From Planctomycetaceae bacterium (GTDB lineage Bacteria > Planctomycetota > Planctomycetia > Pirellulales > Lacipirellulaceae), in the NCBI GenBank assembly GCA_002713555.1, contig PATG01000103.1:7367-24814 (forward strand): DNA of 17,448 bases, given 5' to 3'. The notes below the pieces were generated by a model that was not told where the DNA came from, did no database searches, and saw nothing but the letters and a program-made list of their open reading frames with translations. Below are positions 15,163 to 17,448 of this stretch, in pieces. Numbering within the stretch: the first letter of the stretch is position 1; every line of letters begins with the position of its first letter. Position numbers and translations under genes: made by a program.

Positions 15163-15912
15163 ATGCCAATCGCCGTTCATTACCTGCCCCAATTTATTGC
15201 CGAAACCGAATTGGCGGATCAGGTTGTCGTCGTGGTTGATCTGCTGCGAGCTTCTACAACCATTTGTCAGGCGCTGGCGTCGGGTGCAACTGAGGTAGTG
15301 CCCTGCTTGGAAGTCGATGAAACATTTCTCAAAGCAGAATCGTACGAACGAAGTCACATGGTGATGGGAGGGGAACGGGGAGGTGAACGAATTTCAGGAT
15401 TTGATCTAGGAAACTCGCCGACAGAGTACAGTCCTGATCAGGTTTTTGATCGCACCGTACTGTTTACAACCACCAATGGCACGCGTGCATTAGCCCATGC
15501 CAAACTGGCAAAGCGCATACTGATCGGAGCTGCAGTAAATCGCAAAGCGCTCACCACAGCGATCGCCAGTGAAAACCACATCGAAATACTTTGCGCTGGT
15601 ACTGGTGGAAATGTAACGCGAGAAGACGTATTGGCTGCTGGATCCATTGTGTCTCAGCTCTCACCTGCCCCCGAAGACACCAACTCCTGGGCTGCCGCAG
15701 CGTTGCGTGAATGGCAAGAACTCGAAATGACAGCCAAAGCACTCAATCGCAGCACAAGTGCACAATTTGCGGAAGAACTTCGGTTCACTCAGGGTGGCAA
15801 AAATCTATTGAAGCTTGGTTTTGATAATGATTTAAAGGTTTGTGCGCAGTTGGACACTCTCTCGGTTGTCCCTGAACTGGATTTTTTGACTGGCTCCATT
15901 CGCTTGTCCTAG
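15163..15912 (+). CDS. comB: ComB-family phosphatase (2-phosphosulfolactate phosphatase)
   Basis: The 249-residue product has the ComB signature blocks: VVVVDLLRASTTICQAL (22-38), MGGERGGERISGFDLGNSPT (68-87), TEY (87-89), FTTTNGTRAL (101-110) and CAGTGGNVTREDVLAAG. In methanogens ComB removes phosphate from 2-phospho-3-sulfolactate in coenzyme M synthesis. The family is also widespread in bacteria that make no coenzyme M, where its job is not established, so the substrate here is unknown. No other com gene is nearby. The start ATG lacks a ribosome site; no other in-frame start exists nearby upstream. It is divergent from menG and ends in TAG, 220 bases before glyS. Confidence 0.92.
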   Translation: MPIAVHYLPQFIAETELADQVVVVVDLLRASTTICQALASGATEVVPCLEVDETFLKAESYERSHMVMGGERGGERISGFDLGNSPTEYSPDQVFDRTVLFTTTNGTRALAHAKLAKRILIGAAVNRKALTTAIASENHIEILCAGTGGNVTREDVLAAGSIVSQLSPAPEDTNSWAAAALREWQELEMTAKALNRSTSAQFAEELRFTQGGKNLLKLGFDNDLKVCAQLDTLSVVPELDFLTGSIRLS

Positions 15913-15916
15913 ATTG

Positions 15917-15966
15917 GGTTTCAAAAAAATATTCCTGCCAGGAGGATGCCAGCGGGATTTGAAACC
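15917..15966 (+). repeat. Inverted repeat after comB
   Basis: GGTTTCAAA (15917-15925) pairs with TTTGAAACC (15958-15966) across 32 bases that also hold two TGCCAG copies. It starts five bases after the comB stop. There is no T run behind it. It may stabilise the 3' end or terminate weakly. Confidence 0.35.
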
Positions 15967-16132
15967 GGTTCTAGACGATAGGCTACCTCCAGCGGTAGAA
16001 TGGGGCCCCATCTAAATCTTCTGGCAGAATTGCAAAAAACATACCGTGGCAGGTAGCTATGCGTTTTAGGTGAGATGCCTCCTACGAACTGTATCTCTAT
16101 TACAACAACTTTTGGGAATGGAATAGCTGGTC

Positions 16133-17448
16133 ATGGAAATGGAAAAGCTGGTCTCGCTTTGTAAACGGCGAGGATTCTTGTTTCAGTCAAGCGAAATATA
16201 TGGCGGTATCAATGGTTTCTGGGACTATGGCCCGCTTGGTGTCGAATTGAAACGAAATATCAAAGAAGCCTGGTGGCGCGACATGGTCACCAGCCATGAC
16301 GAACTCTCAGCTAGCAACGGCGCACCGTCCACACACGAAATGACGGGCCTCGACTGTACCATCATTATGCATCCTCAAGTCTGGAAGAGTTCGGGGCACT
16401 TCGACCTTTTTTGTGACATGATGGTCGATTGCCGCGAGACCAAACGACGTTATCGTCACGATCAGGTACGGGGCCGCTGGGTCACAGCCAAAGGCAAACG
16501 AATATTTGTCACCACGATTGCTGAAAAAGACGACGAAGCTGCCGATTTAGAACGTCGAGCGCTCAAAGCTTTTCGGCTCCGTGCCAAAGATTTGGAACAA
16601 CTTTCCTGGGAGGGGAATGTCGTATCACTCGAAACGATCGAAGATACCAGTCAGGTGCTGGCCCCCGAAGCAAAAGAGGTCGGCTCACTGACCGATCCGC
16701 GTGAATTCAACTTGATGTTCAAAACGATCGTTGGCGCGATGGGGACTGCTGAAGATGCCGCCTTTCTCCGTCCCGAGACGGCCCAGGGTATTTTTGTCAA
16801 TTTCAAGAATGTCGTTGACAGCACGCGTGTGCGGATTCCGTTTGGAATCGCTCAAATGGGCAAAAGTTTTCGCAACGAAATCACGCCCCGCAACTTTACT
16901 TTCCGCTCACGCGAATTTGAACAAATGGAGATTGAGTTTTTCTGCCATCCGGATACTTCACCAGCATGGTACAAGTATTGGCGGGATCGTCGTTTCAAAT
17001 GGTACCAAGATCTGGGTCTCTCTGGTGAGCGACTCCAGCTACGGGATCATCACGAGGACGAGCTTAGCCATTACAGCACGGGAACTGCTGACATTGAGTA
17101 CGCCTTTCCATTTTTGCCGGCTGGCGAGTACGGTGAACTGGAAGGCATTGCCCATCGAGGTGATTTTGATTTGCGCAGCCACATGGAAGGCAAGTTGGAT
17201 CCCAATACGTGTCCTCTCGAAGTCGAACTGAACGAAAAAGGAAAACCCAAATACAAAGGGTCGGGCCGCGATCTCACTTACCGCGACGACCAGACCAACG
17301 AAAGGTTCACACCGCACGTCATTGAACCTTCGGCAGGTGCCGACCGGGCAGCCTTGGCTTTTTTGTGCGAAGCCTACACCGAAGACGAGCAACCCGATGA
17401 AAAAGGGAAGATGCAAACACGCGTCGTAATGAAATTGCATCCACGCAT
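16133..17448 (+). CDS. glyS: Glycyl-tRNA synthetase (homodimeric type), C-terminus cut by window edge
   Basis: An open frame from ATG 16133 to the right edge gives 438 residues plus two bases of a class II synthetase that charges tRNA-Gly. It is the alpha2 type of eukaryotes, archaea and many bacteria, not the GlyQ/GlyS tetramer. Visible are SLCKRRGFLFQSSEIYGGIN and FWDYGPLGVELKRNI near the start, the motif 2 region FLRPETAQGIFVNFKNV (211-227) with RIPFGIAQMGKSFRNEITPR (234-253), FTFRSREFEQMEIEFF (255-270) and the motif 3 start HVIEPSAGADRAALAF (395-410). The anticodon-binding domain lies outside the window. A second Met two codons in (MEMEK) is an alternative start; the ribosome site is weak. 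The insertion at about 95-165 is charged and variable in the family. Confidence 0.96.
   Translation, partial: MEMEKLVSLCKRRGFLFQSSEIYGGINGFWDYGPLGVELKRNIKEAWWRDMVTSHDELSASNGAPSTHEMTGLDCTIIMHPQVWKSSGHFDLFCDMMVDCRETKRRYRHDQVRGRWVTAKGKRIFVTTIAEKDDEAADLERRALKAFRLRAKDLEQLSWEGNVVSLETIEDTSQVLAPEAKEVGSLTDPREFNLMFKTIVGAMGTAEDAAFLRPETAQGIFVNFKNVVDSTRVRIPFGIAQMGKSFRNEITPRNFTFRSREFEQMEIEFFCHPDTSPAWYKYWRDRRFKWYQDLGLSGERLQLRDHHEDELSHYSTGTADIEYAFPFLPAGEYGELEGIAHRGDFDLRSHMEGKLDPNTCPLEVELNEKGKPKYKGSGRDLTYRDDQTNERFTPHVIEPSAGADRAALAFLCEAYTEDEQPDEKGKMQTRVVMKLHPR

Noticed and set aside
15984..16000. CTACC/GGTAG mini-hairpin before glyS as a T-box leader
   Set aside because: Only five pairs, with no T-box consensus sequence or terminator/antiterminator pair nearby.
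17039..17440. 133-codon minus-strand frame in the right end
   Set aside because: Antisense to the conserved glycyl-tRNA synthetase catalytic domain.

Overview
The window looks like a stretch of planctomycete chromosome (Planctomycetota, probably a Pirellula-type lineage). This rests on gene content: futalosine-type menaquinone genes, a PEP-CTERM anchor, a PilT-like ATPase next to a membrane-anchored degenerate PilB/GspE-like protein, a YugP-type zinc peptidase and a ComB homologue. No 16S or other rRNA marker is present, so the lineage is inferred. I saw no tRNA, rRNA or CRISPR array.

Layout. Everything from 1 to about 15.0 kb that I trust as a working gene is on the minus strand; the last 2.3 kb is on the plus strand. 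Right to left on the minus strand: (a) 14990-11178, a menaquinone block: ubiE/menG, ubiX, a UbiA prenyltransferase split by an in-frame amber codon, and mqnE. (b) 11177-10710, a gene-poor gap with a long GC-rich palindrome and a possible gene remnant. (c) 10709-6047, a YugP-like membrane peptidase, an unknown secreted or anchored protein, thiS, thiG and a DinG-type helicase. (d) 6046-4580, a decayed island with an integrase tail and a broken PEP-CTERM protein gene. (e) 4423-524, hisF, a pilT-like ATPase, and a PilB/GspE-like gene whose reading frame is broken at a run of nine T. (f) 438-1, a CvpA-like membrane protein running off the left edge. On the plus strand, comB (15163) is divergent from menG, and a class II glycyl-tRNA synthetase (16133) runs off the right edge.

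How the genes work together. MqnE makes aminofutalosine early in the futalosine route; the UbiA-type enzyme adds the prenyl tail; UbiX makes the prenylated flavin for the UbiD-type decarboxylase (not in the window); UbiE/MenG does the last methylation. ThiS carries the sulfur that ThiG builds into the thiazole of thiamin. The PilT-like ATPase has all its motifs. Its translationally coupled partner has the PilB/GspE fold and zinc-binding cysteines but has lost the P-loop lysine, and it appears to be a signal-peptide-bearing membrane protein.

The main points for a second look are the T9 frameshift site in the pseudo-ATPase, its lost Walker A lysine, the amber codon plus insert in the UbiA gene, the missing first Fe-S cysteine of the DinG helicase, and the graveyard between hisF and dinG.
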